Notes: generated by a model not told the origin, from the letters alone. A stretch of 64,000 nucleotides of DNA from Paracoccus lichenicola (GCF_009708075.1 NZ_WMBT01000007.1:62001-126000), one strand, 5' to 3'. Positions 16,375 through 26,361 are shown, numbered from the stretch's first letter. Numbers and translations are program-made.

Positions 16375-19200
16375 TCAGACGAACAGGATATCGTCGGCGA
16401 GCCACAGGCGCGAGGCGACGTTTTCGACCAGCAGCGTGTTTCCGCCGCCGAAGTTGAAGAAGACATCCCCCGCGATCTCGGTTCCCAGGGCCAGGATCTG
16501 TCCGACCGTCCTGGGCACCCCGCCCCACAGCGCGTCGTCCAGCGCGATGGTGTCGATGTTGTTGCCGAAATCGGCGATCCGGTCGCCGCCGCCGCGGAAG
16601 ATCAGCGTGTCGGCCCCCAGGCCGCCCCACAGCGCGTCGCTGCCCGGTCCGCCGTCCAGCCGGTCCGCGCCGGTCCCGCCGCGCAGCGTGTCGCTGCCCG
16701 CGCCGCCCAGCAGGGTGTCGTTGCCGTCGCCCCCGGCCAGGACGTTGTTGCCGCCGTTGCCGGTGATGCGGTTGGCCAGGGCGTTGCCAAAGCCGTTGAT
16801 GCCGGCGGCCCCGGTCAGCAGCAGGTGTTCCAGGTTGGCGCCCAGCGTCACGCCCGCCGTGCTGCGCACCGTGTCCACCCCGCCGCCGATTCCTTCGGAC
16901 AGGCTGTCCAGGCCGTCGGTGACATAGGTGTCGTTGCCCCCGCCCCCGATCATCGTGTCGCTGCCCCCAAGGCCGTTCAGCCAGTTGTTTCCGGCGTTCC
17001 CGGTGATGCGGTTGGCCAGGCCGTTGCCGGTGCCCGCCAGTCCGGCGGTTCCGGTCAGCGTCAGCCGTTCGACATGCGCCGCCAGCGCCAGGGAGGCGGA
17101 ACTGAGGACAAGGTCGTTGCCCTGCCCCGCGGTTTCCCAGATGGCGTCGCCGCCGTCGGTGACATAGACATCGTCGCCGCCCTCGCCCATCAGGCTGTCG
17201 CTTCCGCTGCCCCCCGCAAGGGTGTCGCTGCCGTCCGCGCCGCGCAGCGTGTCGTTGCCGCCCCCGCCGTTGATCCGGTTGGCGCCCGCCGTGCCGGTGA
17301 CGGAATCGTTGCCGCCGCCCAGGACGGCGCCCTCGAAGTTGGTGTAAAGCTCGCCGCCATAGTTGGAACTGCCCGTGCCCAGGTCCAGCACATAGTCGCC
17401 CGACCAGCGCGCGGTATCCAGGGTGTCGAAGCCCGCGCCGCCGTCCAGCGTCTCGGCGCCGATCTCGGCCACCATCCTGTCGTCGCCGGACTGCCCGTAA
17501 TACCGGTGCCCGTCCCCGTCCGAGATGACGGTATCGCCGCCCGAGCCGCCGTAGAAGGTCTCGATCCCGGCCAGCGTGCCCAGGATCGCGCCGCCCGGGG
17601 TGCGGGCCTGGCCCGTCTCGAAGTCGAAGACGCGGCCCACGGTCAGGAAGGACATGCTGAGCGTGTCGTTGCCGTTGCCGCCGTCCATCACCGCATCGAC
17701 ATCGCCGCCCCAGCTTCCGATGAGGTAATCGTCGCCGTCGCCGCCATAAAGGGAATCGGCGCCCTCGGCCCCGTACAGCGTGTCGTTGCCGATATAGGCC
17801 CAGACATAGTCGTTCCCGGCGCCGCCCTGGTTGTAGTCGTCGCCCTCGGCCCCATACAGCGTGTCGTCGCCGTCGCCGCCATACAGCGCGTCGTTGCCGG
17901 TGCTGGTCCAGATATAGTCGCCCCCGGCATTGCCGGTCATCACGTTGGCGGCCCCGTTGCCATACAGCGTGTCGCTGCCGCTGCCGCCGGTGGCGTTCTC
18001 GATCAGGGACCGGGTGTCGCCGCCGAACAGCAGGGCGTTGTAAACGTTGCCCCGGGCATAGTTGCCGCCCCCCAGGGAAGCCTGCTGGGTGCTGGACAGC
18101 AGGGACGATCCCCCCGGCGCCAGGTTGACGGTGACGCCCGTCGCATAGGCCGACAGGTCATAGGTGTCGATGCCGCCGCCGTCCCAGACGGTCATGAAGA
18201 TGCGGTTGGCCCCCGGCGTGATCGCGGCCGATCCGTTGATCACGGTGTTGCCGGTGGTCGGATCCCAGGCATAGGTGGTGTTGCCGGAATTCACGCTGTA
18301 ATCGGCGCCGTACATGTGCTGCAGGGCGGCGATGTCATACATCATGAAGGTCTGGGCATAGCCGAATTCCTCGTTGGTGTATCCGGTGGTGGGACCGCCG
18401 ACATAGCTGCGATAGGTCATCACCGTGTATTCCATGGCGTCCAGATAGCTGGGCATGGCGCCGAAGCCGCCGGTTTCCTGGCCATGCTTCAGGCCCAGGG
18501 CATGGCCCGTCTCGTGCAGCATGGTGTGCCAGTGATAGTTTCCCATCACCGGCGTGCGGCCGGAATTGCCGTAGAAGGAATCGCCCCCATAGGTGGCGCC
18601 GTCCGGGTAATAGGCATAGGCCGTGCCCGGATCCGAGGTGTTGGCATAGCGCAGCGTGCCGCTGGCGTCGGCGGTGGTGAAGTCGATCGTCAGGTTGGTG
18701 AAGCCCTCGACGGAAAAGCCCGCGGCGGCGGAAGGCTGGGTATAGGCGACCGAGTTCAGCGCGAAATGCACGGCAAGCTGCTGGGCCGCGTTGATCTGCT
18801 GGAAGTTGTTCAGCGACTCGATATAGCCCGCGCCATAATCCGAGGCGGCATCCGGGAAGGAATAGGTGATATAGCCGTCGGCCCAGCGGTTTCCGGCGAT
18901 CAGGCCGTCGATGCCCGCGTCGCCGCTGGCGGCGACCGCCACCGTCGCGTCGCCCGACCCGTTGCGGACCGGCCCGCCGGACGCTGCCGCATCCGCAGGC
19001 GCGTCGAACCCTGCGTCGGGCGGGCCGGCATCGTCGGACAGCAGATCCGTGGAATCAAGGGATTCGCGGATGTCGCGAAGCGTGTCGGACAGGGACGGAA
19101 GGGACGGCTGGCGCAGGCCCGAAAGGGCGTCGGAAACCGTCGGTGCAGACGCTTGCGACGGGAACTGCGCAAGCAGCGATTGTACACGAGAGCGGGACAT
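16375..19200 (-). CDS. Serralysin-like M10 metalloprotease with long RTX tail
   Basis: 941-residue secreted zinc protease. The zinc motif HETGHALGLKH places ligands at His229, His233 and His239 with catalytic Glu230, and the Met-turn MTYRSY follows about 30 residues on. Residues 1-100 are a propeptide-like, Ser/Asp/Ala-rich segment without a Sec signal. The peptidase domain ends near 330; the rest is RTX repeats (GGxGNDTLYG and variants) with several interspersed LTGTAGLAGTGNGLANRITG-type units. This is about twice the length of classical serralysins because of the repeats. TGAGGAA precedes ATG 19200. The AT-rich upstream region resembles that of the RTX hydrolase at 10598. Confidence 0.9.
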   Translation of the reverse strand: MSRSRVQSLLAQFPSQASAPTVSDALSGLRQPSLPSLSDTLRDIRESLDSTDLLSDDAGPPDAGFDAPADAAASGGPVRNGSGDATVAVAASGDAGIDGLIAGNRWADGYITYSFPDAASDYGAGYIESLNNFQQINAAQQLAVHFALNSVAYTQPSAAAGFSVEGFTNLTIDFTTADASGTLRYANTSDPGTAYAYYPDGATYGGDSFYGNSGRTPVMGNYHWHTMLHETGHALGLKHGQETGGFGAMPSYLDAMEYTVMTYRSYVGGPTTGYTNEEFGYAQTFMMYDIAALQHMYGADYSVNSGNTTYAWDPTTGNTVINGSAAITPGANRIFMTVWDGGGIDTYDLSAYATGVTVNLAPGGSSLLSSTQQASLGGGNYARGNVYNALLFGGDTRSLIENATGGSGSDTLYGNGAANVMTGNAGGDYIWTSTGNDALYGGDGDDTLYGAEGDDYNQGGAGNDYVWAYIGNDTLYGAEGADSLYGGDGDDYLIGSWGGDVDAVMDGGNGNDTLSMSFLTVGRVFDFETGQARTPGGAILGTLAGIETFYGGSGGDTVISDGDGHRYYGQSGDDRMVAEIGAETLDGGAGFDTLDTARWSGDYVLDLGTGSSNYGGELYTNFEGAVLGGGNDSVTGTAGANRINGGGGNDTLRGADGSDTLAGGSGSDSLMGEGGDDVYVTDGGDAIWETAGQGNDLVLSSASLALAAHVERLTLTGTAGLAGTGNGLANRITGNAGNNWLNGLGGSDTMIGGGGNDTYVTDGLDSLSEGIGGGVDTVRSTAGVTLGANLEHLLLTGAAGINGFGNALANRITGNGGNNVLAGGDGNDTLLGGAGSDTLRGGTGADRLDGGPGSDALWGGLGADTLIFRGGGDRIADFGNNIDTIALDDALWGGVPRTVGQILALGTEIAGDVFFNFGGGNTLLVENVASRLWLADDILFV

Positions 19201-19685
19201 GGTTCCTCATTACAACCCAAGAATGACATGCGGGACGATCGGAGAGTGGGCGGCTCGATCCGAAGCCCGAAGGACAGGGCGGAGTGGCGTGCCTTTCTTG
19301 CAATCGGGAAAACTCAAATCGTAATCGGCAACTCATCCGCAGAATAATATTAATTCCTTATTAATATTTAATCAACATATATTCAAATCATTCTTCTTAA
19401 TAATCGCAAGCGGTTGTTTTTATTTTCAAGTCCCGTCATTTGCGAACATTCATGGCGGATGAATACCCTATATGCGGAAACCCGCTGTCGCAAGGCATCA
19501 TCCGGCCCCTGGGCGAAAGGCCCTGGCCGCTGCCGAAACCGGACGGACCGCGGGACAGGACGTGCGGACCACCCGGGGAAAGGGGATTTCTTTCGTCTCG
19601 ACAGGAACAACCTGGACTTGTTAAGAATGGTTAACGATAAACCCCCGGACGAAATCCGATTCCCGTTCCGAAGACAGTCATCGCC
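19201..19685. promoter_or_regulatory. Divergent AT-rich control region
   Basis: This 485-bp region lies between the leftward protease and the rightward partner-switching/polysaccharide operon. About 19340-19430 is very AT-rich and contains a perfect inverted repeat AATATTAAT (19346-19354) / ATTAATATT (19360-19368). Nearer the operon, GTTAAGAATGGTTAAC at about 19620 is another small symmetric element. No gene is seen. Both promoters should lie here. Confidence 0.5.
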
Positions 19686-20900
19686 ATGCCTCTCGACCAA
19701 GACCGCGCCCGACAAAGGCAATTGTCCGACCGGGTCGTCATTGCCGACGACGATGCGACGCAACGCATCTTCGCATCGACCGTCATCAGCCGCATCGGCT
19801 TCACGCCCGTCCTGGCCCGCGACGGGCTGGAGGCGCTGGAGATGATCGAACGCAGCGGCGCCTCGATCCTGGTCTGCGACCTCGACATGCCGGGCATCGA
19901 CGGGCACGAGGTCACGCGCCGGATCCGCGCCGCCGACCTGGGCCGCTATATCCATGTCGTGATGCTGACGGCCGCGGGCCAGGCCGAGCAGCGGCGCCTG
20001 GCGCTGGAGGCGGGGGTGGACGACTTCATGACCAAGCCCCTGGACGCGGCGATGCTGACGGCGCGGATCCGGGCGGCCGCGCGGCTGGTCGATCACGAAC
20101 AGGCCCTGTCCGACAAGAACCGCGCGCTGCAACTGGCGAAACGGCGCATCGAGCACGACCTGAACGTCGCCGCCGAGGCGCAGCGGCGGCTTCTTCCCGG
20201 ACCGACGCGCGACATCGGCGGCTGCCGGTTCGGCACGGCCTTCCAGCCCTCGGCCTATGTTTCGGGCGACATGTTCGGGTATTACCCGCTGCCCGGGGAC
20301 AGGCTGGGTTTCTATGCCGTCGACGTGGCGGGCCACGGCGTCCATGCCGCGCTGCTGTCGGTGGCCATCGGCCATCTGGTGACGGCCCAGTATTTCGCGG
20401 GACAGGTGGGCACCGATCCCGGCGCGCCCGACCCGGCGGCGATGGTGCGCGACCTGAACGGCCGTTTCTACCGCAGGGACGGGACCGACTATTTCACCAT
20501 GTTCTGCGGCGTGCTGGACCAGCGGGACGGGCGGCTTTCCTTTTGCCAGGCGGGCTATCCCAGTCCGATCCTGGCCCGGCGCGACGGCACGACCGCCGTG
20601 GTGGGCGACGGCGGCTTTCCCGTCGGCCTGCTGAATGCGGCCGATTTCCACAACGGCACGATCGACCTGGGTGCGGGCGAAACCCTGGTCCTGTGTTCGG
20701 ACGGCGCCATCGAGGCGGAAGGCCCGGACGACGCCCCCTTCGGCGAGGATCGCCTGCGCGGCCTGGTCGCCGGGCACGGGCACGAGGATGTCGAGGCCCT
20801 GCCCGGCGCCATCGTGGCCGCGCTGGCGCAATGGCGGAACGGCCGCCCCCTTGAAGACGACCTGACCGTTCTCGCCCTGGCAAGGAGTCCTTCCGCATGA
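19686..20900 (+). CDS. Response regulator with PP2C/SpoIIE phosphatase domain (RsbU-like)
   Basis: 404 residues. The receiver domain (15-130) has an acidic pocket DDD at 21-23, the phospho-acceptor Asp65 in VCDLDMPG and Lys in MTKPL near 117. A coiled-coil linker (about 135-160) leads to a SpoIIE/PP2C phosphatase domain with the metal motifs SGDMFGYY, DVAGHGVHAALL, CSDGAIEAEG and DDLTVLAL. Family knowledge: such proteins dephosphorylate a STAS antagonist when their receiver is phosphorylated. The next gene overlaps by 4 bp and encodes exactly such an antagonist. It is the first gene of a ten-gene operon. No clear Shine-Dalgarno precedes ATG 19686. Confidence 0.9.
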   Translation: MPLDQDRARQRQLSDRVVIADDDATQRIFASTVISRIGFTPVLARDGLEALEMIERSGASILVCDLDMPGIDGHEVTRRIRAADLGRYIHVVMLTAAGQAEQRRLALEAGVDDFMTKPLDAAMLTARIRAAARLVDHEQALSDKNRALQLAKRRIEHDLNVAAEAQRRLLPGPTRDIGGCRFGTAFQPSAYVSGDMFGYYPLPGDRLGFYAVDVAGHGVHAALLSVAIGHLVTAQYFAGQVGTDPGAPDPAAMVRDLNGRFYRRDGTDYFTMFCGVLDQRDGRLSFCQAGYPSPILARRDGTTAVVGDGGFPVGLLNAADFHNGTIDLGAGETLVLCSDGAIEAEGPDDAPFGEDRLRGLVAGHGHEDVEALPGAIVAALAQWRNGRPLEDDLTVLALARSPSA

Positions 20901-21235
20901 TCCATTCGCATGTCCGCCCCCACGGCATCTGCATCATCCGCCCCGAGGGGGACCGGCTGACCGCGCTTGGCGCCAACGCCTTCCGCCAGGAAGCGTCCGA
21001 CCTGATCGACGCCGGAAGCAACAGGATCGTCATCGACCTGTCCGCCGTGCGCTTTGTCGATTCCTCGGGGCTTGGCGCGATCGTCGGCCTTCTGAAGAAG
21101 GTCGGCAACCGGGGCGAGGTGGTGGTCTGCGGCCTGGGCGATGCCGTGCGGCAGATGTTCCGCGTCACCCGGATGGAACGGGTCTTCCAGATCTTTCCCG
21201 ACGCGGACGCGGCGGTGGCCGCCCTGGACGGATAG
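20897..21235 (+). CDS. STAS anti-sigma-factor antagonist (RsbV-like)
   Basis: 112-residue single STAS domain. The motif IDLSAVRFVDSSGLGAIVGL has the conserved phosphorylatable Ser at 56/57. In partner switching the unphosphorylated form binds the kinase/anti-sigma partner and the phosphorylated form lets it go. The start overlaps the phosphatase stop (ATGA), and the kinase-like gene follows after 2 bp, so the three proteins are probably made in a fixed ratio. Confidence 0.92.
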   Translation: MIHSHVRPHGICIIRPEGDRLTALGANAFRQEASDLIDAGSNRIVIDLSAVRFVDSSGLGAIVGLLKKVGNRGEVVVCGLGDAVRQMFRVTRMERVFQIFPDADAAVAALDG

Positions 21236-21237
21236 CG

Positions 21238-21651
21238 ATGGACAGCCGCGGTTTCCATGTCGAATGCCGTCTTGACGCGGTCGATGCCGCGATGGCCGCC
21301 GTCTGCGCCTTCGCGGGCGACGCGCTGGCCCCCGACGACCTGATCCGGCTGGAAATCGCCCTGACCGAGGCGCTGACCAACATCGTGCTGCATGGCGGCC
21401 TGCCGCCCGGCGCGGGGATCGGCGTGACCGTCCGCAAGGTCCCGTCCGGCGTGTCGGTGGAAATCCGCGACCCCGGGCGGCCCGTCCCGGCAGACCTGTT
21501 CCAGGCCGCGCGCGACCCCGCCGACCTGGACCCGCTGGCCGAAAGCGGCCGGGGCATTCCCCTGATCGTCGCCCTGTCCGACGCCCTTCATTACGAAGGC
21601 CGGGACGGGGCGAACCGCCTGACCCTGCGCTTTGGCGGGCGGGACGCGTGA
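21238..21651 (+). CDS. Serine kinase/anti-sigma factor, HATPase_c_2 (RsbW-like)
   Basis: 137-residue GHKL-type ATPase. The N box is visible as LEIALTEALTNIVLHGG, and ESGRGIPLI is the G2 box; a DPG segment lies between. Length and architecture match stand-alone RsbW/SpoIIAB-type kinases. It should phosphorylate the STAS protein and, when free, bind a target. No sigma factor is encoded nearby, so the output may be a distant sigma factor or a local enzyme of the operon (inference). Confidence 0.9.
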   Translation: MDSRGFHVECRLDAVDAAMAAVCAFAGDALAPDDLIRLEIALTEALTNIVLHGGLPPGAGIGVTVRKVPSGVSVEIRDPGRPVPADLFQAARDPADLDPLAESGRGIPLIVALSDALHYEGRDGANRLTLRFGGRDA

Positions 21652-24600
21652 TGATGAAGGGGGGGCGCGTCGTGCCGGTCTGGCAGCAGCGGCTGCTGCA
21701 TGTCTGCCTGACGCTGATCGCGCTGGCGGTCTTTTCGGCGCTGGCGCTGGCGCCCTTCGTGCTGTCGCGGAACATGGAAACGGCGGACACGTCCTCGATG
21801 CGCAGCGAGATGTTCGAGCTTCACCTGAGCATCGACGCGATGCGCGCCGCGCTGCTGGACTGGCAGGCCGCGCGCGCCGGGGGCGGGACCCCCGACGAAA
21901 GCCTGGGGTTGCGGCTGGACGAAAGGACGCAGCTTCTGGTCCACCGGATGGGCGTGGTGCTGGCCTATCCGGGCGCGCGGGCGGTGCTGCCGGAAAACGC
22001 CGAAACGCTGGGGCGCATCCGCGACCGCGTGGCGGCCCTGCTGGCCCGGGGCGACGGACCGGCGGGCGATGCCGCGCGGTCGCGGGACCGGGTGGCGGAC
22101 CTGCTGGGACCCGACCTGGTGCAGCTTGACCGCTATCTGACGGACGCTTTCCGCAGGCTGGGGCGGATCACCGCGAACGACCGCTGGCAATTGACCCGGA
22201 TCAGCCTGATCGCGCAGCGGCTGGCGTCCTTCCTGCTGGTGGTGGGCGTGCTGACGCTGATCGTGCTGTGGATGCAGAACCGCGTCCTGCGCCGGGCCGA
22301 GACATCGCTGAACACCGTCATGGGCGACCTGGCCGAGGCGCAGCGCATCGCCAATATCGGCAACGTGCGCCGCGACTACGGGCGCGACATCGTGACCTGG
22401 TCGCCGGAATTCGCCCGCATCTACGGTCTCGACCCCGAGGGCCAGATGACCGGCGCCCGGTTCGAGGCCCTTTTGCTGCCCGCCGATGCGGAAAAGGTGC
22501 TGGACAGCGAACGCCAGGCCCTGGCCCGCTCGGCCGAGACACGGGCGCCGGTGCGCCGCGACCTGACCTTCCGCGCCCTGCGCGCCGACGGAGAGGTCAT
22601 CGAGCTGGAGGTCCAGTCGGAGCTGACCGCCAATCCCGACGGCACCCCGCACAGCATGGTGTCCACCGTCCGCGACATCACCGTCGAGGCCCGCGCCCGC
22701 CGCGCCTTGCGCGAAAGCGAACGCAGCCTGGCCGCCGCGCAGCGCATCGCCCATCTGGGCAGCTTCCGCCACAACTACAGCACCGGGCGGACCAGCTGGT
22801 CGTCGGAACTGTACGTGGTGCTGGGCTGCGATCCGGCGGACGGGCCGCGCCCCCTGCGCCAGATCGTCCACCCCGAGGATTTCGGGGGGGTCGAGGCCCT
22901 GTTCACCGAGCTTCTGAAGGGCGGGCCGGCGGGCGGGCAGCGGCAGGTCAGCTTTGACTGCCGCGTGCTGCTGCCCTCCGGCGCCGAGCGGTTCATCCGC
23001 GGCACCGCCGAGATGAACTATGACGACGCGGGCGCGCCCGACAGCCTGACCGGGTCCCTCCAGGACGTGACCAGCGACATCGAGCAGGAGCGCGCCCTGC
23101 GCGACGCCCTGGCCGAGGCCGAGCGCGCCAACACCGCCAAGTCCGAGTTCCTGGCCGTGATGAGCCACGAGCTGCGCACCCCCATGAACGGCGTCCTGGG
23201 GATGCTGAGCGCGGTCGAGGCGACCCCGCTCGACGACCGCCAGCGAGAGCAGATCCGCGTCGCCCGCACCAGCGCCAGGGCGCTTCTGGCGATCCTGAAC
23301 GACGTGCTGGACATGTCCAAGATCGAGGCCGGCCGGATGGAGCTGGAGGAACGCCCCTTCGAGCTGCGCCCCCTGGTGGGCAGCGTGGTGGATCTGTATT
23401 GCGAATCCGCCTGCGCCAAGGGCGTGACGCTGACCGCCCGTGTCGGGGACGATCTTCCCGCCTGGATTACCGGCGATCCGCTGCGCATCCGCCAGATCCT
23501 GGCCAACCTGGTCAGCAACGCCGTCAAGTTCACCCATGCGGGGCAGGTCACGCTGGACGTGGACCGCGCCCCGGACCGCCTGTCGCAAGGGGGCGGGCTG
23601 TGGCTGCGTTTTTGCGTGACGGACAGCGGCATCGGCATCCCCCTGGACCGCCAGCAGCAGGTCTTCGACCGCTTCAACCAGCTGGACACGTCCTATACGC
23701 GACGCTTCGGCGGCAGCGGCCTGGGGCTGGCCATCAGCCGGTCGCTGGCGGACCTGATGGGCGGGCGGATCGGCTTTGCCAGCATGCCGGGGCAGGGGTC
23801 GTCCTTCTGGCTTGACGTGGAAGCCGCCCCCGCCGGACCCGCGCCCGCCGCCCATGCCGCCCACCCCGAGGCCGTCCTGCCCCGCCGGTCCGTCCTGGTG
23901 GCCGAGGACAACGCGACCAACCGCCTGGTCGCCCGCTCGATGCTGGAACGGCTGGGGCAAGAGGTGGCCTTTGCCGAAGACGGCCTTGCCGCGCTGGAGG
24001 CCGTGTCGGCCGGGGGGGTCGACCTGGTGCTGATGGACATCTCGATGCCCGGAATGGACGGGATCGAGGCGACCCGCCGCATCCGCCGGATGGACGGCCC
24101 GGCATCAAGGCTGCCGGTCCTGGCGCTGACCGCCCATGCGGGGGCCGCCGAACGCAGCGCCTGCCTGGACGCCGGCTGCAACGAGGTGCTGACCAAGCCG
24201 CTGGACCTGGACGCCCTGCACCTTGCCCTGCATCGCTGGCTGCCGCGCGATGCGCAGGCTGCGGCATCCCCGGACCCGTCCGAAGATGCCGTGCTGCAAG
24301 ACCGGCTGGCCGATCTGGCCCGGCAGATCGGACCCGAGGCCCTGCCCCTGCTGATCGTCGCAAGCCTGGAGGATCTGGCCCGTCACCGCGCCACCCTTGA
24401 AGGGGCCGAGGCGGGCCGGCCGGTCGATCACGCGGCCACCCTTCGGGCCTGCCATTCGCTGGTGGGGATCGCGGCGACCCTGGGCCTGACGGACACCGCC
24501 GATGCCGCGCGGCGCGCCGAGGCGGCCCTGAAGGACGCACCGGCAAGACCCGGCGATCTTGCCCCCCTGCTGGACCTTGTCCGGGGAATGGAGTCCGCGC

Positions 24601-24653
24601 TGTCCCGCGCGGCGGAACCGTTCAGGCAGGATGCGGAAACGGCAGCGCCATGA
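21651..24653 (+). CDS. Hybrid sensor histidine kinase with two PAS domains, receiver and HPt
   Basis: 1000 residues. Two transmembrane segments (about 12-38 and 190-212) bracket a roughly 150-residue periplasmic sensor. Two PAS domains follow (about 225-355 and 355-485). HisKA has the phospho-acceptor His506 in SHELRTPMNG; the HATPase domain follows with NLVSNAVKFTH and GGSGLGLAISRSL. The receiver has Asp796 in MDISMPGMDG, and a C-terminal HPt has His935 in ACHSLVG. It thus contains a whole phosphorelay and is the obvious source of phosphate for the receiver of the first operon gene. ATG 21651 overlaps the preceding stop; the next ATG at 21654 is equally possible. Confidence 0.92.
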   Translation: MMKGGRVVPVWQQRLLHVCLTLIALAVFSALALAPFVLSRNMETADTSSMRSEMFELHLSIDAMRAALLDWQAARAGGGTPDESLGLRLDERTQLLVHRMGVVLAYPGARAVLPENAETLGRIRDRVAALLARGDGPAGDAARSRDRVADLLGPDLVQLDRYLTDAFRRLGRITANDRWQLTRISLIAQRLASFLLVVGVLTLIVLWMQNRVLRRAETSLNTVMGDLAEAQRIANIGNVRRDYGRDIVTWSPEFARIYGLDPEGQMTGARFEALLLPADAEKVLDSERQALARSAETRAPVRRDLTFRALRADGEVIELEVQSELTANPDGTPHSMVSTVRDITVEARARRALRESERSLAAAQRIAHLGSFRHNYSTGRTSWSSELYVVLGCDPADGPRPLRQIVHPEDFGGVEALFTELLKGGPAGGQRQVSFDCRVLLPSGAERFIRGTAEMNYDDAGAPDSLTGSLQDVTSDIEQERALRDALAEAERANTAKSEFLAVMSHELRTPMNGVLGMLSAVEATPLDDRQREQIRVARTSARALLAILNDVLDMSKIEAGRMELEERPFELRPLVGSVVDLYCESACAKGVTLTARVGDDLPAWITGDPLRIRQILANLVSNAVKFTHAGQVTLDVDRAPDRLSQGGGLWLRFCVTDSGIGIPLDRQQQVFDRFNQLDTSYTRRFGGSGLGLAISRSLADLMGGRIGFASMPGQGSSFWLDVEAAPAGPAPAAHAAHPEAVLPRRSVLVAEDNATNRLVARSMLERLGQEVAFAEDGLAALEAVSAGGVDLVLMDISMPGMDGIEATRRIRRMDGPASRLPVLALTAHAGAAERSACLDAGCNEVLTKPLDLDALHLALHRWLPRDAQAAASPDPSEDAVLQDRLADLARQIGPEALPLLIVASLEDLARHRATLEGAEAGRPVDHAATLRACHSLVGIAATLGLTDTADAARRAEAALKDAPARPGDLAPLLDLVRGMESALSRAAEPFRQDAETAAP

Positions 24654-24663
24654 CGGAGGACCG

Positions 24664-26361
24664 ATGACCCCTTCCCGCACGCTTTCCCTGGCCCTGGGCG
24701 CGGCTGCCGTGGTCCTGCTGATGGGGCAGGGCGCGACAACCCCTGCCGAGGCCCCCGGTCCGGGCCTGTTCCAGCGCCTGTTCGGGACCGCCGCCACCCC
24801 GGCTGCCGCCCAGCCTGACGCGGCACCCGGCGCGGCGGAACCCGCGACCGCCCCGGCGGAGGATCCCGCCTTTGCCACCCCCTTCGGCCGCCACGGTCCC
24901 CTGACCCCGCGCGAACGCAGGATGGCCGAAACCGCCTGGGCCTATTTCGAACAAAGGCTGCAACCCGAAACCGGCCTGGTCAACGCGGTGGGCGCCTATC
25001 CGTCCACGACGATGTGGGACACGGCGTCCTATGTCAGCGCCCTGGTCGCGGCTTATGAGCTGGGCATCATCGACAAGCGCACCTTCGACCTGCGCGTGAA
25101 CCAGCTGATCGGCACGCTGCGCAACCTGGACCTGTTCGGGGGCGAGCTGCCCAACAAGGTCTACAACACCAAGACCGGCGAAAAGGTGAACTATGCCAAC
25201 AAGCCGGGCGAGGTCGGGTTTTCCGTCCTCGACATCGGGCGGATGCTGGTCTGGCTGAAGATCCTCAAGGAACGCTATCCCTATCTGGCCCCGGGCATCG
25301 ACAACACGGTGCTGCGCTGGAACTTCTGCAACGCCATCACCGAGGACGGGCGGATGCGCGGGTCCGTCGTCACGGGCAAGGGCGAGACCCGCTATGTCCA
25401 GGAAGGCCGCCTGGGATACGAGGAATACGCGGCCAAGGGATTCGCGCTGTGGGATTTCGACGTGGCGGGCGCGCTGTCGCCCGAGCCGGTGACATACACC
25501 GAGATTTACGGCGTGCGCGTGCCCGTTGATGCCCGCGACCCGCGCGTCTTCCAGAACATGAACTATGTCCTGACCGAAAGCTATCTGCTGGACGGGCTGG
25601 AACTGGGCTGGAAGCTGCCCACCGACCGGCAGGGCGGCCGCCCGGGCCTGGCGACCCAAGGCTGGCGCGCCGAATTCGCCAACCGCATCTATCTGGTCCA
25701 GCAGCGCCGGTTCGAGCAGACCGGCATCATGACCGCCAAGTCCGAACACCAGGTCGAGGGCGCCCCCTTCTTCGTTTATGACGCGATCTGGGCCAACGGT
25801 TTCGCCTGGCACACGCTGGACCCCAGCGATGTCTATCAGCCCGACCGCGCGGCCATTGCCGCCAAGGCCGCCATCGGCATGTGGGCGCTGTGGGACACGC
25901 CCTATACCGACCTTCTGCTGGATTCGGTGGCCGATCTCTCCGCCGACGAGGGCGGCTTCTACGAGGGCCTTTACGAGAACGGCAACGGCATCATCCCGGT
26001 CCAGAGCGCGAACAACAACGGCATCATCCTGGCCGCGCTGCTCTACAAGGTGCAGGGACCGCTCCTGCAACGGCTGAACGGCAACACGCAGTTGTGGGAC
26101 ACGGCCTATCCCTATCAGGAAACGCGTGTCAGCCGCTGCCTGCCACGGCCCCGCCCGGAACCCGTCTGCTGCAACTGCCAGGCGCTTCCGGTCGAACCCC
26201 CGGTGCCTGTGACCGAATTCCTGTATTGCCGCCCCGTGCCGCAGCCCGACGGCACCATCGCCGCCACCCAGTGCAGCCTTGAACAGCACGGCCTACCCGC
26301 GCCCGCGCCCGCGCCGATCTCGGCGCAGGCCAGCCAATGCCCCATCCCCGGAGAGCCATGA
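24664..26361 (+). CDS. Periplasmic DUF3131 protein (first copy)
   Basis: 565 residues with an N-terminal signal or anchor (ALGAAAVVLLMGQG), a Pro/Ala-rich linker to about 75 and a DUF3131 domain (about 85-480). DUF3131 is an alpha/alpha-toroid fold related to glucoamylase-like glycan hydrolases and is found beside or fused to polysaccharide synthases. YPSTTMWDTASYV and NKVYN are shared with the second copy at 29338. The tail is Pro/Cys-rich (PVCCNCQ). GGAGGACC gives a strong start at ATG 24664. By position it may trim or edit nascent polymer, as BcsZ does for cellulose (inference). Confidence 0.8.
   Translation: MTPSRTLSLALGAAAVVLLMGQGATTPAEAPGPGLFQRLFGTAATPAAAQPDAAPGAAEPATAPAEDPAFATPFGRHGPLTPRERRMAETAWAYFEQRLQPETGLVNAVGAYPSTTMWDTASYVSALVAAYELGIIDKRTFDLRVNQLIGTLRNLDLFGGELPNKVYNTKTGEKVNYANKPGEVGFSVLDIGRMLVWLKILKERYPYLAPGIDNTVLRWNFCNAITEDGRMRGSVVTGKGETRYVQEGRLGYEEYAAKGFALWDFDVAGALSPEPVTYTEIYGVRVPVDARDPRVFQNMNYVLTESYLLDGLELGWKLPTDRQGGRPGLATQGWRAEFANRIYLVQQRRFEQTGIMTAKSEHQVEGAPFFVYDAIWANGFAWHTLDPSDVYQPDRAAIAAKAAIGMWALWDTPYTDLLLDSVADLSADEGGFYEGLYENGNGIIPVQSANNNGIILAALLYKVQGPLLQRLNGNTQLWDTAYPYQETRVSRCLPRPRPEPVCCNCQALPVEPPVPVTEFLYCRPVPQPDGTIAATQCSLEQHGLPAPAPAPISAQASQCPIPGEP

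Noticed and set aside
15925..19347. 1140-codon plus-strand open frame
   Set aside because: Antisense shadow of the serralysin and lipoprotein genes, without start signals or domains.
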